Shown here: positions 23,717-33,434 of the stretch, piece after piece
Position numbering within the stretch: the first letter of the stretch is position 1
Layout: the number at the start of each line of letters is the position of its first letter
Origin: Cyanobacteria bacterium SZAS-4
GTDB lineage: Bacteria > Cyanobacteriota > Vampirovibrionia > Obscuribacterales > Obscuribacteraceae
Assembly: GCA_018266255.1 (NCBI GenBank)
Contig: JAFEAT010000019.1
Span: 62,001-126,000 of the forward strand
Length of the DNA stretch: 64,000 bases
Reading direction: 5' to 3'
Made by a program: the position numbers and the translations under genes
Notes under the pieces: generated by a model
Told to the model about the DNA's origin: nothing
Database searches by the model: none
Seen by the model: only the letters and a program-made list of their open reading frames with translations

Positions 23717-25402
23717 TTGCGTTTTCTTGTCAGTCCTTGCGCATATAAAGGGTCGTTTTCTGCGCTGCAAGTCGCTTATGCGATATCGGCTGGAATTCGC
23801 TCAACGATGGCTTCAGCGGAAATTTCTATGGCTCCGATCGCTGATGGCGGAGATGGAACCCTGGATGCCATCTATGCCGGTGTTGGCGGTGTCTTTCACG
23901 ATGTTGAAGTCCGCGATGCGATAGGTCGCCCCAAAGTCGCAAAGTGGCTTTCACTTGGCGATGCCGCCATCGTTGAATTGGCTAATTCGAGCGGTTTGGC
24001 GCCCCTGATCGTAGAGAACAAAATTGATGCGCTGAAAGCGAATACTTACGGTTTAGGCGAAGTGATTCGAGCTGCGCTTGCGAATAAACCCAAGCAGCTT
24101 TTCATTTGCGTGGGTGGTAGTGCCTCTACAGATGGTGGCTCTGGTTTGCTCATGGCGCTCGGTGCGAAGTTTCTCGATGCCGATGGTAACTCAATTAAGC
24201 TTGGTGGGCAGGGATTGATCGATACCCACAGTTGTGACTTAACCGAGCTCAAGTCGTTTATCAAAGCAAGCGGTGTTGAATCAATTAAGGTGGCTGTGGA
24301 CGTAACTAATCCGCTTTTGGGTAAAAACGGAGCAGCCGCTGTCTATGGTCCCCAGAAGGGTGCTGATAAGGCTGCTGTCGCCAAGCTGGATAAGGGTTTA
24401 AAGCAATTTGCCAAGGTTCTGGAGTCATGTGTCGGACGAAAGTGCAAAGATCTTTCGGGTGCAGGCGCAGCTGGTGGCACCGCATTTGGTATTAGTGCCG
24501 CCATGGGTGCGGAGATGATATCCGGATTCGACTGGGTCGCCAGCGTGGTCAACCTGGAGAAAAAAGTTGAAGAATGTGATGTAGTCATCACTGCGGAAGG
24601 TTATCTCGATGGTCAATCCATTCAAGGAAAAGCGATTGGAGGGTTGGCGAAGCTTTGTGCTAAATACGACAAGCAACTATGGGCGGTGCCCGGTTGGGCT
24701 GATTGGTCACTGGACTGGGAAGAGCTTGGCGTTCATCGAATACAAGACTCGTTGTTCACGGGCAACTGGTTTGGTGGCCCGACTATTCAGCCAGGAGAGT
24801 ATTGGGCCGATGAGGCAAGCATCCAGGCAGCAGCCCGCACCTTGTGTCAAAAAATAAGCTACGATTTGCCGCGTGATAACTGGATGCAGGCATTACTCGA
24901 TGATTTGATAGCAAATGGGTATGCAGCAGAAGATGAACGCCCCATGATGGCCTGCTCGGAAGAGGATATCTCAGAGTTGGAGCAACGTTTTCAGGTAAAG
25001 CTTCCAAGAACCTACAAAGAGTTTTTGAGCACTATGGGTCGTGGCTGTGGGGATTTTCTCACCGACAGTTCCTGGATGTATCCACTAGAGCTGGCTCTGA
25101 ATGGTGCAAAATCACTGATTTCGGAATTCGAAACGACGTTCGAGCTTTTACCAACTGATTTCGTTTTTCTTTATCGCGACAATTTCACTCTTTGGTTTGA
25201 TACTACTGATGGTGGCGATGATCCACCCGTTTTTATCTTTATCGAAAGCGACCCGAAGCCCGAGAAATTTTTCAACAGCTTCTCGAATTGGCTAACGTGC
25301 GTAATTGAGGGCGAAATTAGGAATAGGCAGGAACGTACACGCCTGGAACAAAAAAGAGCAGTGCGTCTCTGGCATAGACAGAACGAACAAAAAACTACCT
25401 AG
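23717..25402 (+). CDS. Glycerate kinase (GlxK-type) fused to SMI1/KNR4 domain
   Basis: 561 residues from the TTG at 23717, which has AGAGGG six bases upstream and gives the usual family start MRFLVSPCAYKGSFSA. A TTG at 23696 is open but lacks a site. Residues about 1-370 are a type I glycerate kinase: PIADGGDGT, VGGSASTDGGSG, YGPQKGA, SGAGAAGGTAFG and TAEGYLDGQSIQGKA. The family makes 2- or 3-phosphoglycerate from glycerate. Residues about 420-540 form an SMI1/KNR4 domain (CSEEDISELEQRFQVKLP, TYKEFLSTMGRGCGDFL), a module common in toxin-immunity proteins. A kinase-SMI1 fusion is unusual, and its purpose cannot be read from sequence. Confidence 0.85.
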   Translation: MRFLVSPCAYKGSFSALQVAYAISAGIRSTMASAEISMAPIADGGDGTLDAIYAGVGGVFHDVEVRDAIGRPKVAKWLSLGDAAIVELANSSGLAPLIVENKIDALKANTYGLGEVIRAALANKPKQLFICVGGSASTDGGSGLLMALGAKFLDADGNSIKLGGQGLIDTHSCDLTELKSFIKASGVESIKVAVDVTNPLLGKNGAAAVYGPQKGADKAAVAKLDKGLKQFAKVLESCVGRKCKDLSGAGAAGGTAFGISAAMGAEMISGFDWVASVVNLEKKVEECDVVITAEGYLDGQSIQGKAIGGLAKLCAKYDKQLWAVPGWADWSLDWEELGVHRIQDSLFTGNWFGGPTIQPGEYWADEASIQAAARTLCQKISYDLPRDNWMQALLDDLIANGYAAEDERPMMACSEEDISELEQRFQVKLPRTYKEFLSTMGRGCGDFLTDSSWMYPLELALNGAKSLISEFETTFELLPTDFVFLYRDNFTLWFDTTDGGDDPPVFIFIESDPKPEKFFNSFSNWLTCVIEGEIRNRQERTRLEQKRAVRLWHRQNEQKTT

Positions 25403-25452
25403 CCTTGCGGTTGAGCCAACCGAAAGCTACCTGTGGATGAAATAACCGCAAG

Positions 25453-27954
25453 CTACTTAGTCTTGCGAATGAACTGAGCGAGATCAGCAGTCAAATTCGA
25501 TGAGACGATGTCATTCTTAGGTGCTGTCAACTGTTGCAATTCAGCAGGGCTAGGCTGTGGTGGCAGTGTTGCTGCGGCTGCTGCACCTGGTCCACCAAGG
25601 TGTGGTGCCGCTGCTGCTTGTGCCGGTGCTGCGGTCGGTGCGGATGCTGCTTGTTGCATCGCAGCTGGAGCCTGTGGTGCTTCCATCGCTGCTTCAGGTG
25701 CTGCAGCTGGTGCCTGAGCCTGCATTTCAGCTGGTGAATAAGACTGAACAGGTGTTTGTGATATGGTGCCGTCGGCTGAAATAGGTGTTCCACCTTCCAT
25801 GCGCAGTGAGTCACCGCCGGTAGGGGCTGCCGATGGAGCGCCCATCGCCTGCGGAGCGCTAGCGAGTTGTTGTGTTGCGGCTGCAGTCGGAGCTTGAGCC
25901 AATGTGCCACTGGCTTCAGCGCCTGTTCCAGGCAATTGCAAATGTTGTCCAGGCAAGATCAAGCTTGGATTTGCTCCAATCACATCTTTATTGAGGTTGT
26001 AGATTTCGCCCCATTTGCTGCCATCGCCAGTTGTGTGTTTGGAAATATCCCAGAGATTATCGCCGGCTTTGACGATGTATTCGCCATGTTCCATGCCGGT
26101 TCCAGCAGAAGCAACTTCGCTTCCGTTGCCAGGCAAGTTGATGCTAGTGCCTGGGTGAATCATCGAAGGATTCGATCCCAAAACATCTGCGTTCATCTTA
26201 TAGATTTCTGACCAACGAGTTGGTGCGCCAAGTTGATCCTTAGCGATGTTCCACAAACAATCTCCTGCGCGGATTGTATAAGTGGAAGGAGCAGCAGGTG
26301 CAGCAGGTGCGTCACCGGCAGCTGGAACCTGGGTGGCATCGCCAGCTTGGGCGATTTGAGTGCCGTCGGCAACTTGTGTTCCATCTGGAGCAACCTGCGA
26401 TCCGTCAGCAACTGGTTGTTGCAATTGCGATCCATCAGCAACCATTTGCTGACTTGGAACAGCAGCTTGCTCGAATGATGCGTTTGTCGCAGCTGGCTTC
26501 ATCATCTGTTGAGCCGCTGGCTGAGCCGCAATGCGTGGTTGCGCAACATGAGCAGGAGCGCGATTGACATGAGCAATTCCATCGCGACCGCTAAATGCCG
26601 ATGAGTGATTGTGTGATGAACCGGCAGTTTGATGACCCTGGTGATCCATGACAGGTTTTGCGTGAGCAACGTGTTCAGGAGCTGCATGAGCCGCTGGTGC
26701 TGCGTGTTGAGCAGGTGCCGATGCATGCGCTGCTGGAGTTGCGTGTGGTTGAACAACACTTGTTTTGCCAGTGACGCTATCCAGAGAAAGTTCTTTAGCT
26801 TTCAATCCACCGAGATTGTGTGAAGTGTCAGCTGTTGGAGTTTGGTGCTGCAAGTAGCTGGCATCATATCCTGTAGCTGCGCTGGCATCAGGGCTTGCGA
26901 GTGTTGGGTGGAAAGAGGCAACGCCTTTGTCCATCGCAATGAACTTGTTTGCGCCGAGGTGATCGCCGAGTGCACCGGATGGTCCGATACTACTGCCGGT
27001 GCTCGAATCCATTGCGGAACGGCCTAATTGATTGAGGTTGAAACTGCCGACGTTCTGCGATGCGGAGGCTGCAGGAGCGGCGTCGCTCATGCTACCAGTG
27101 GCAGAAAGATCGGAGTTGAAATTACTTCCACTGACATTGAGTGAGCTAGGTGCTTGACCGGAGATTGGCACGGTCTGCGCTGATGCGACTGAGGTGCTGC
27201 TTCCCATTGGCGTGTGTGATGTGAGGGCAACTGGGCGATCGCCGAACAAACGGTTCGCGCCTGCCAGATGATTGGCGGTGCCAGCTTCTCTCATTGCTGG
27301 TCCGGAGAGTGCATCTCCTTTTCCAGACAAGCCATCAACCTGGCTGCTCAATTTGCCCATCTCGAACTGAGGTTTGTTCAAGTCGAGCGTGCCGGAAACT
27401 TTCAATTGATCGCGAAACGCAACGCTATCTTTAAGTATGTCTGGTGTGTTGAACTGTCCTGCTGCACCTTTGCCCAGGGCGCCCAGCATGTCACCACCGT
27501 TGCTGCCCAAGCCGCCCATTCCCAGGTTCTGGAAAATTGGAGCACCGTTTGGCAACAAGCTGAGACTGATGCCCATGTGCTCGCCAATCGGCATCGATGT
27601 GAGAGCAGAATGTGCACCAGCGAGAATAGATGGGTCGAAACCAGCTAGCAAGTTGGCATTTCCGAGAAGGAAATTGCCGAATGCTTCGAACATGGAACTG
27701 AGGAGTCCGATTTGACCAGGCATGCGCATGATCATTTGAATCAATGGTGAAATTGGCTGTGCCGCTGCTTGTGCTGCAGCCATAATGCTTTGCTCGGCGC
27801 CTGGTACCGCAGCCGCCATGTGCGACTCGACGCCAGTTGGTTGGAAAACTGCTGCGCGATGCATATCAATTGCTGAGGCTGCCGAAGCTTCTCCGCCCGA
27901 TGGGGTGAAGTTAGCGCTGGCGCTCATTTCAGAATTGAAACCAAATCTCGTCAT
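25453..27954 (-). CDS. Very long Ala/Gln-rich protein with two LysM domains
   Basis: An 833-residue protein preceded by GGAAG. Most of the chain is Ala/Gln/Gly/Ser/Pro-rich and probably disordered. Two LysM domains stand out at about 557-607 (YTIRAGDCLWNIAKDQLG, IHPGTSINLPG) and 621-672 (YIVKAGDNLWDISKHTTG, ILPGQHLQLPG), both with the W-x-E-I-Y-x-x-N core. LysM binds peptidoglycan or chitin-like glycans. A helical region at about 55-125 (PLIQMIMRMPGQIGLLSSMF) is hydrophobic but is not a classical signal peptide, so how it reaches the wall is unclear. The tail is Gln/Ala-rich. Confidence 0.75.
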   Translation of the reverse strand: MTRFGFNSEMSASANFTPSGGEASAASAIDMHRAAVFQPTGVESHMAAAVPGAEQSIMAAAQAAAQPISPLIQMIMRMPGQIGLLSSMFEAFGNFLLGNANLLAGFDPSILAGAHSALTSMPIGEHMGISLSLLPNGAPIFQNLGMGGLGSNGGDMLGALGKGAAGQFNTPDILKDSVAFRDQLKVSGTLDLNKPQFEMGKLSSQVDGLSGKGDALSGPAMREAGTANHLAGANRLFGDRPVALTSHTPMGSSTSVASAQTVPISGQAPSSLNVSGSNFNSDLSATGSMSDAAPAASASQNVGSFNLNQLGRSAMDSSTGSSIGPSGALGDHLGANKFIAMDKGVASFHPTLASPDASAATGYDASYLQHQTPTADTSHNLGGLKAKELSLDSVTGKTSVVQPHATPAAHASAPAQHAAPAAHAAPEHVAHAKPVMDHQGHQTAGSSHNHSSAFSGRDGIAHVNRAPAHVAQPRIAAQPAAQQMMKPAATNASFEQAAVPSQQMVADGSQLQQPVADGSQVAPDGTQVADGTQIAQAGDATQVPAAGDAPAAPAAPSTYTIRAGDCLWNIAKDQLGAPTRWSEIYKMNADVLGSNPSMIHPGTSINLPGNGSEVASAGTGMEHGEYIVKAGDNLWDISKHTTGDGSKWGEIYNLNKDVIGANPSLILPGQHLQLPGTGAEASGTLAQAPTAAATQQLASAPQAMGAPSAAPTGGDSLRMEGGTPISADGTISQTPVQSYSPAEMQAQAPAAAPEAAMEAPQAPAAMQQAASAPTAAPAQAAAAPHLGGPGAAAAATLPPQPSPAELQQLTAPKNDIVSSNLTADLAQFIRKTK

Positions 27955-28221
27955 GTCTTCCTTCGGCGTGCCGTTTAGCTGAATTCAATGTACATAAAGC
28001 GTAGGGGCAAGTCAAAGCATTAGTGGGAGGATTCCCATGCTCCGAGCGGGATTTAGCGTATTTCGCGCAAGAGCTTCGTGACTTCACCGAAAAACCTTGC
28101 TTGCTTTTAACTTTTGCGCCAATTCTCGACTGGCTTGGAATGCGGTTTTCGATGCTATCGACCGTATATATCCCAGCGCCGCCTGTAGGAGTTTTTTCAC
28201 GCATCAAATTGCGCTGGTTAG

Positions 28222-28227
28222 TATAAT
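28222..28227 (+). promoter_or_regulatory. Consensus -10 element (TATAAT)
   Basis: A perfect TATAAT lies 50 bases upstream of the secreted protein gene at 28277, within the 322-base divergent gap 27955-28276. No good -35 is seen at 16-18 bases (ACGCAT). The rest of this gap has no gene on either strand. Confidence 0.45.
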
Positions 28228-28276
28228 CACCTCTGGCGATGGAAACAGCGCCGCCACCTTACTCTTGGAGATGATA

Positions 28277-29569
28277 ATGACAATTCCGATCAGGCAAACC
28301 CTCTCGATGGCTTGTTTAGCAGTTGCCGTCTGTTTGCCTCTATCACCTCAAGCGTTTGGTCAAACTGTCAAACCAGTTGTTAAAGCAGCACCTCCAGCCG
28401 TAAAAGCGGCAGCTTCCGCTGCGAAGCCAGCCGTAAAAGGCGTTGCGCCTGCGACAACGGCAACAACAGCGACGACAGGTGAGTCGGTTGCCGTCGATAA
28501 TCCAGGTGTCGCGCGCCAAATTGCACTCGCGAACGCAGTCAAACAGTACAAAGCGAAGCCAGATTCTTATTCGTGGGAAGGTGTCTGGCGCGTCGTAAAA
28601 GAAATACTTTCCCAGCCCGCGACGGTTAAAGCTCCAGCTGGCGCCATTCTTGCTTCCTACCCAGGGCTGTCTGAGCTGGGAGTTTCGGTCATAAACGGCG
28701 AAGGCTCGCGTGTTTGGGCGTTTCCCAAAGTGCCAGAAGCGCAAAATGTGATTTTGCAATGGTCTGGTTCGGTTGCAACAACTGTTCAGCGGCCAGTTGG
28801 GCGCCGCCATAAAATGGTCAGTCAAGTTGCTGTCACTACTGTTCCTCACGTGCAAATGTTGCTGATTCCTGCAGGCGTCGTTCTGAACGATGCTCATTTG
28901 GCGACTGGTGGACATTCTTTGACTCTGACCGGCAACATAAAAGGCTCGGGCGCGGTTTGGCTGCAAGCTTACAAAGTAGTGGAAGGTCAGTGGACTGAAA
29001 CTGGCGACGTCTTCGCCAGCATTCCGCCATTTTTGACCCAGAATCTGGTCGGCAAAGCCTCGTTCTCTGGCAACGACCTCGTTCTTACCGTCGGCGGCGC
29101 GAAGTCTTCAACCGGCAAGCCTTCACCAAGTTCTTCCGGTTACAAAATCGTCCTCCACTTCGTGGAAGGGCACTATTCACTCGATGCCAGAACCAATGAA
29201 GAAGGACCAGCGCTTGTGGCTCTTCAATTTGTGCAAGCTGTGCAGCAAGGTCACCTCGACCTGGCGAAAGGATGGCTGACCGACCAGCGCTTACTCAGCA
29301 TTCCCAAATATATTGGCTTGAATCGCAGTGCTGGTCTGCCTTTCAAAATTATCGCCATGGCTAATCCAGGCACTGGCGCCTTCCGCTATCGATTAATGAC
29401 TTTCGAAAAGAACGATTTGATCATGGACATTGGCAAAGTCAAAGGACAGTGGGCGGTCAAGGCGTTATTTATCGCTCCTCCAGATCCGCTCGCTCAGAAG
29501 TTAGTTGGTAGTCTACCGGCTACAGAAAAGTCCGCCGAACCGAAGGGGTCGGAAGAGTCCAATAAGTAG
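28277..29569 (+). CDS. Secreted hypothetical protein with Ala/Pro/Lys linker
   Basis: 430 residues from the ATG at 28277, which has GGAG six bases upstream. A two-codon-earlier ATG lies too close to that site. The signal peptide is MTIPIRQTLSMACLAVAVCL, with cleavage near P-Q-A-F-G-Q. A low-complexity stretch of Val/Lys/Ala/Pro repeats (KPVVKAAPPAVKAAASAAKP) links to a folded region rich in beta-strand patterns (KMVSQVAVTTVPHVQMLLIP, then HSLTLTGNIKGSGAVWLQAY). The C-terminal 120 residues resemble a DUF4878/NTF2-like helix-strand module (AVQQGHLDLAKGWLTDQRLL), but I am not certain. Family not recognised. Confidence 0.6.
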   Translation: MTIPIRQTLSMACLAVAVCLPLSPQAFGQTVKPVVKAAPPAVKAAASAAKPAVKGVAPATTATTATTGESVAVDNPGVARQIALANAVKQYKAKPDSYSWEGVWRVVKEILSQPATVKAPAGAILASYPGLSELGVSVINGEGSRVWAFPKVPEAQNVILQWSGSVATTVQRPVGRRHKMVSQVAVTTVPHVQMLLIPAGVVLNDAHLATGGHSLTLTGNIKGSGAVWLQAYKVVEGQWTETGDVFASIPPFLTQNLVGKASFSGNDLVLTVGGAKSSTGKPSPSSSGYKIVLHFVEGHYSLDARTNEEGPALVALQFVQAVQQGHLDLAKGWLTDQRLLSIPKYIGLNRSAGLPFKIIAMANPGTGAFRYRLMTFEKNDLIMDIGKVKGQWAVKALFIAPPDPLAQKLVGSLPATEKSAEPKGSEESNK

Positions 29570-29673
29570 TCAGCTAAATTCTCCCAAATGGTACCGAAAT
29601 ACCTGATGTACTCAGGGAATCTGGCTTAAGACTGGGAATATAAATGCTGACGTGAACAACTCAGGCAAATATT

Positions 29674-31590
29674 TTGACGTCCTTTCAGTCCGACCTTCCT
29701 CAAGCTCAAACTATTCCTCAAGAAGAGAATTCTCTTGAGGAAAAGAACTACTTTGCCTCGACTTTGTCTTTTCTCACGTATTCCTATCGCGAAACTCTTT
29801 TTGCAGAATTAGAACGATTGGTCGAGAGCGGAAAAGCTTTCGACGGTCTGATTATAGATTTGATGCAGACCGGATTCTCATTGCCGCTGGAAGCGCTTGT
29901 CAAATTTAGCCTGTATGCCAAGCGTCTCTTAAAACCACAAGGCGTGCTGCTCTTCGTCAAAGCAGACGGCGCCATCACACTCACCAAAGATGATCCGGGA
30001 GGAGGTCTTACATTCAACGCATACGACAGTCCATTCGGAATTTTTGCCAGACATCCGATGCTCGCAGATTATGTTTGCGCGACTGTTGCCGGGTTAGATC
30101 GTCGCAGATTGCGAGGGGGCGGAAGTACGCTCGCCAACCACATCTTGTTCACATCAACACCTGTTTTAACCGAAGAAGGGCGTCGCGTCAAAGAGACTTT
30201 TGCATTGCCTGCACCACAAAGTTGGGTGATTCAAGTTATCGATGATTACTCGTCTGTTGAATCGATGACAAAGCTCTTGGAGAGCCGGCACCACTTGCCT
30301 GCAGATGAAACATTGCGGATCATGCAAGAACTCGAATCTGCGCACTTGATCTTCCCGATCTTTTCGCGCATTCAATTTCTCGCCAATTGCTATCACAACC
30401 GCAAAGCGTTCCGATTGGGACGTTACATGGTGGCGGCTGGAATCTTGACTGAGAGCCAGCTACAAGAGCTTCTAGAGCGCCAATCGGAGCAAGGATTAGG
30501 TCGCGGTCAGAAGAGTTATCTGGGACTACTGGCGGTGCGCGCTGGTTATCTCAACACAAGAGAATTGGAAGTCTTGCTTGATGACCAGTATCTGTACGGC
30601 GGATATCACAAAAAAGCTGAAGACGATCCGAACTCTCGAAACATCGAAACCATGAAAGATTCGATGATCGGAAGTTTGGGCGCCATCGACACGGCCGGCT
30701 TGTTGCAATCATTCTCGACCGCTAAGAAGACCGGTTTGTTGACCGTAGAAAACCGTGACAAAGCACTTATCGTTTCGTTTGTGCAGGGTAAAGCAACGCA
30801 TGCAAGAATGAACCGCTTGCGTGGTTATGACGCGATGGTCGAGTTTCTCGTCTGTTGGACGGAAGGAATTTTTGTATTCCGTGACAAAGGTGTTTCACAA
30901 GAACTTGATGACACCTGCACTCTCAAGCAGCCAATCGACCGGCTCTTGTTAGACGCCGCTCTTTTCCAAGATCAAGTCAATCAAGTGCTCAGCACACTGC
31001 CCGGTGGACGCAACACCATTCTCGAGCGTGTGTGGAATTTCGAAACGCTCTGGTACAAGATCGAATCGCGCCCACTCAAATATTTGGATGAAACTCCGGT
31101 TGCCGAGTCAGACAAAAAGTCAATCGTAGAACTTGTCAATCTCATCGATGGACTGTCAACCTTGGACGAAGTGATTAAGTCTTACGATAAGTGGCCTGGG
31201 CACTTGATCGTCAAGTCTGTGCATTTGCTTTTGGAAAATCGGTTGGTCAATGTACAGCAAGCAAGTTTATTCCGTCCGCTTTCTATATTCCAACGCATCG
31301 TTGCCGAATTGCAGAAAACAATCGGGCGTGATGACAATAAAGCCTTGCTGCAAGCCAGTCTTCACTATGTTCACGGTGACTCCGCTGCCTCTAGCAGATT
31401 CCACATCGACAATGAAGGTCGCGTCAGTGTCAACTTGAGCCAGGTGAAAAGCTCAGGCGCTCCGGTATCAGCGGTGATACTAGAGTTGCGTCGATGGATG
31501 GAAGCATATCTTGCATACTGTCGAAGACAGATCGAGCCTGCGGTAGTCGACAATGTGGTAGCCAAAGTAGTCAACGGCAACACGACTTAA
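29674..31590 (+). CDS. DUF4388 (PATAN-type) protein with long N-terminal region
   Basis: A 638-residue cytoplasmic protein started at a TTG with only a weak AGG upstream, so the exact start is uncertain. Residues about 1-150 look like an NTPase- or methyltransferase-like fold without clear catalytic motifs (FDGLIIDLMQTGFSLPLEAL, KRLLKPQGVLLFVKADGAIT). A helical region follows. About 245-310 is a GspE/PilB N-terminal-like segment (LGRYMVAAGILTESQLQELL, GLLAVRAGYLNTRELEVLLD). A DUF4388 module is at about 330-420 (MIGSLGAIDTAGLLQSFSTA, FVQGKATHARMNRLRGYDAM). It shares the GspE-N-like segment with the DUF4388 protein at 45247-47067, so the two are likely related in function. Confidence 0.7.
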   Translation: MTSFQSDLPQAQTIPQEENSLEEKNYFASTLSFLTYSYRETLFAELERLVESGKAFDGLIIDLMQTGFSLPLEALVKFSLYAKRLLKPQGVLLFVKADGAITLTKDDPGGGLTFNAYDSPFGIFARHPMLADYVCATVAGLDRRRLRGGGSTLANHILFTSTPVLTEEGRRVKETFALPAPQSWVIQVIDDYSSVESMTKLLESRHHLPADETLRIMQELESAHLIFPIFSRIQFLANCYHNRKAFRLGRYMVAAGILTESQLQELLERQSEQGLGRGQKSYLGLLAVRAGYLNTRELEVLLDDQYLYGGYHKKAEDDPNSRNIETMKDSMIGSLGAIDTAGLLQSFSTAKKTGLLTVENRDKALIVSFVQGKATHARMNRLRGYDAMVEFLVCWTEGIFVFRDKGVSQELDDTCTLKQPIDRLLLDAALFQDQVNQVLSTLPGGRNTILERVWNFETLWYKIESRPLKYLDETPVAESDKKSIVELVNLIDGLSTLDEVIKSYDKWPGHLIVKSVHLLLENRLVNVQQASLFRPLSIFQRIVAELQKTIGRDDNKALLQASLHYVHGDSAASSRFHIDNEGRVSVNLSQVKSSGAPVSAVILELRRWMEAYLAYCRRQIEPAVVDNVVAKVVNGNTT

Positions 31591-31707
31591 CTTATCCCCT
31601 TTTAAGTTCGAAAAATTGTCTCGAACTGCGAGATAATATTGGCACCTTAAACACGGGGCTCGAGCAAAGGCGCTCTTGCTCTGTTGACTCCCTTTATGGA
31701 ATCAAGC

Positions 31708-33306
31708 ATGAAATACAAATTCGAAACAGCAGCGCTTTCAAAGATAAAGAGCGACATTGTCGTTGTCGGTGTCTTTCAGGGTGAAGACCTTGGAAACGTC
31801 ATCGGTGGCATCGACCAGACTCTAGCGAACGGCTCAGGCAACTTCGCTGGCAGCATCGCCGAAGCTGCGTCTCACGATGCATTCGCTGGTAAAGCGTCCC
31901 AAGTTGTGAGCCTGCAAACCTACGACAATCTGGCTTGCAAGAAGCTCATCTTAGTTGGGTTAGGAAGTTCGAAAGATTTCAAGCCAAGCGTAAGCAGAAA
32001 ACTCGCGGCAAACATGGCTCGCCGCTTTGCTAACTCAACAATGACAAGTATCTGCTTTTATGGTCGGTTCACTCAAGAGGAAGAGCACGAAGACAATTCA
32101 AAGAAGCGCAAGAAATCAGGAGCAGCAGGCAAGGCTGCACCGGCTGAGAAGTCCACAAGCGATAAAGAAACTGAAGTTGCACAGCACCTAAAGGCAATGG
32201 TGGAAGGCTGGAATCTCGGACGCTACAGTTTCGAGAAATACAAATCTCAAAAAGACGATAAGAAAAGTAAGTCCGAAATGACTCTATCTTTTGCTGGCAT
32301 CAAAGAGTCAAAAATGGCTACTAAAGCCTGTTCTATCGGTGACACGATTGCCGGGGCGACAAATCTTGCTCGTGGATTGATCGCTGAACCGGCATCATAT
32401 ATGACACCAACTAGATTGGCCGATGAAGCGAAAAGAATCGCCAAAGAATATGATTTGACTTGCAAAATTATCGATGCAGCGCAAGCCGAAAAGCTTGGTA
32501 TGGGCGCGTTCCTTGGCGTTGCGAAAGGTGCGGCTGAACCTGCTAAATTCATCGTGCTCAAGTATGAAGCCGACAAATCGAAGAAGACTGTTGCGATTAT
32601 TGGAAAGGGCATCACTTTCGACTCAGGCGGTCTGTCGTTGAAGCCTGCATTGGGTATGGAACACATGAAGTACGACATGTCCGGCGCAGCAGCCGTGCTT
32701 GGCGCTATGCAAGTGATTGGCGATCTAAAGCCGAACGTGTCTGTGCTTGGATTGATTGCTGCCACTGAAAATATGCCAGGCAACAATGCCTTGCATCCGG
32801 GTGATGTACTCATCTCGATGAACGGCAAAACTATTGAAGTGAATAACACTGATGCGGAGGGCCGCCTGGTGCTTGCCGACGCTCTCACTTATGCGAGTCG
32901 TCAAAACGTGGACGAGATGATCGACCTGGCTACACTTACTGGGGCCGTGGTTACAGCTTTAGGGCGCGTTGCGGCTGGCATCATGGGTACCAATCAAGAG
33001 TTGGTCGATAAGCTGATCGCCGCTGGGAAAGATGCCGGTGAAAACCTCTGGCAACTTCCATTGTATGACGAATACAAAGATACCTTGAAGAGCGACATTG
33101 CAGATTTGAAGAATGCCGGTGCACGAGGAGAAGCTGCTTCATCCAGTGCTGCGATGTTCTTGAAAGAGTTTGTAGACGGCAAGCCGTGGGCTCACTTAGA
33201 TATAGCTGGACCGGGCTGGATGGACAAAGACAGAGATGAGTGCAACAAGGGCGGCACCGCATTCGGTGTGCGCACAATTTGCCAATACATCCTTAACTAC
33301 GCCTAA
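31708..33306 (+). CDS. pepA: Leucyl aminopeptidase (peptidase M17)
   Basis: A cytosolic metallo-aminopeptidase removing N-terminal residues. 532 residues from the ATG at 31708 (GGA seven bases upstream). ATG 31696 and TTG 31684 are in-frame alternatives. The M17 signatures are clear: GKGITFDSGGLSLKP, MKYDMSGAAAVLG with metal and catalytic residues, and the family tag NTDAEGRLVLADAL. The Lys/Ala-rich insert at about 135-155 (KKRKKSGAAGKAAPAEKS) between the N-terminal and catalytic domains is unusual and probably disordered. Confidence 0.93.
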   Translation: MKYKFETAALSKIKSDIVVVGVFQGEDLGNVIGGIDQTLANGSGNFAGSIAEAASHDAFAGKASQVVSLQTYDNLACKKLILVGLGSSKDFKPSVSRKLAANMARRFANSTMTSICFYGRFTQEEEHEDNSKKRKKSGAAGKAAPAEKSTSDKETEVAQHLKAMVEGWNLGRYSFEKYKSQKDDKKSKSEMTLSFAGIKESKMATKACSIGDTIAGATNLARGLIAEPASYMTPTRLADEAKRIAKEYDLTCKIIDAAQAEKLGMGAFLGVAKGAAEPAKFIVLKYEADKSKKTVAIIGKGITFDSGGLSLKPALGMEHMKYDMSGAAAVLGAMQVIGDLKPNVSVLGLIAATENMPGNNALHPGDVLISMNGKTIEVNNTDAEGRLVLADALTYASRQNVDEMIDLATLTGAVVTALGRVAAGIMGTNQELVDKLIAAGKDAGENLWQLPLYDEYKDTLKSDIADLKNAGARGEAASSSAAMFLKEFVDGKPWAHLDIAGPGWMDKDRDECNKGGTAFGVRTICQYILNYA

Positions 33307-33324
33307 GCGCAAAATTCACGGAGC

Positions 33325-33381
33325 GCCGTTTCAAAAACGGCTATCCCAAAACGGCTGGGGCCGCCGGCTTCCAAGCCGGTT
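33325..33381. repeat. Extragenic palindromic repeat, family A
   Basis: Two palindromes follow pepA: GCCGTTT-CAA-AACGGC (33325-33341) and GCCGGCTT-CC-AAGCCGGT (33363-33380). The block CAAAACGGCTGGGGC then the second palindrome matches the repeat at 39741-39778 base for base with few changes, so it belongs to a dispersed family. Confidence 0.65.
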
Positions 33382-33434
33382 AAAACCGACTCGACTAACA
33401 AACCTAAAAACGCGCCTAATAAGTAGCCAGCTAC

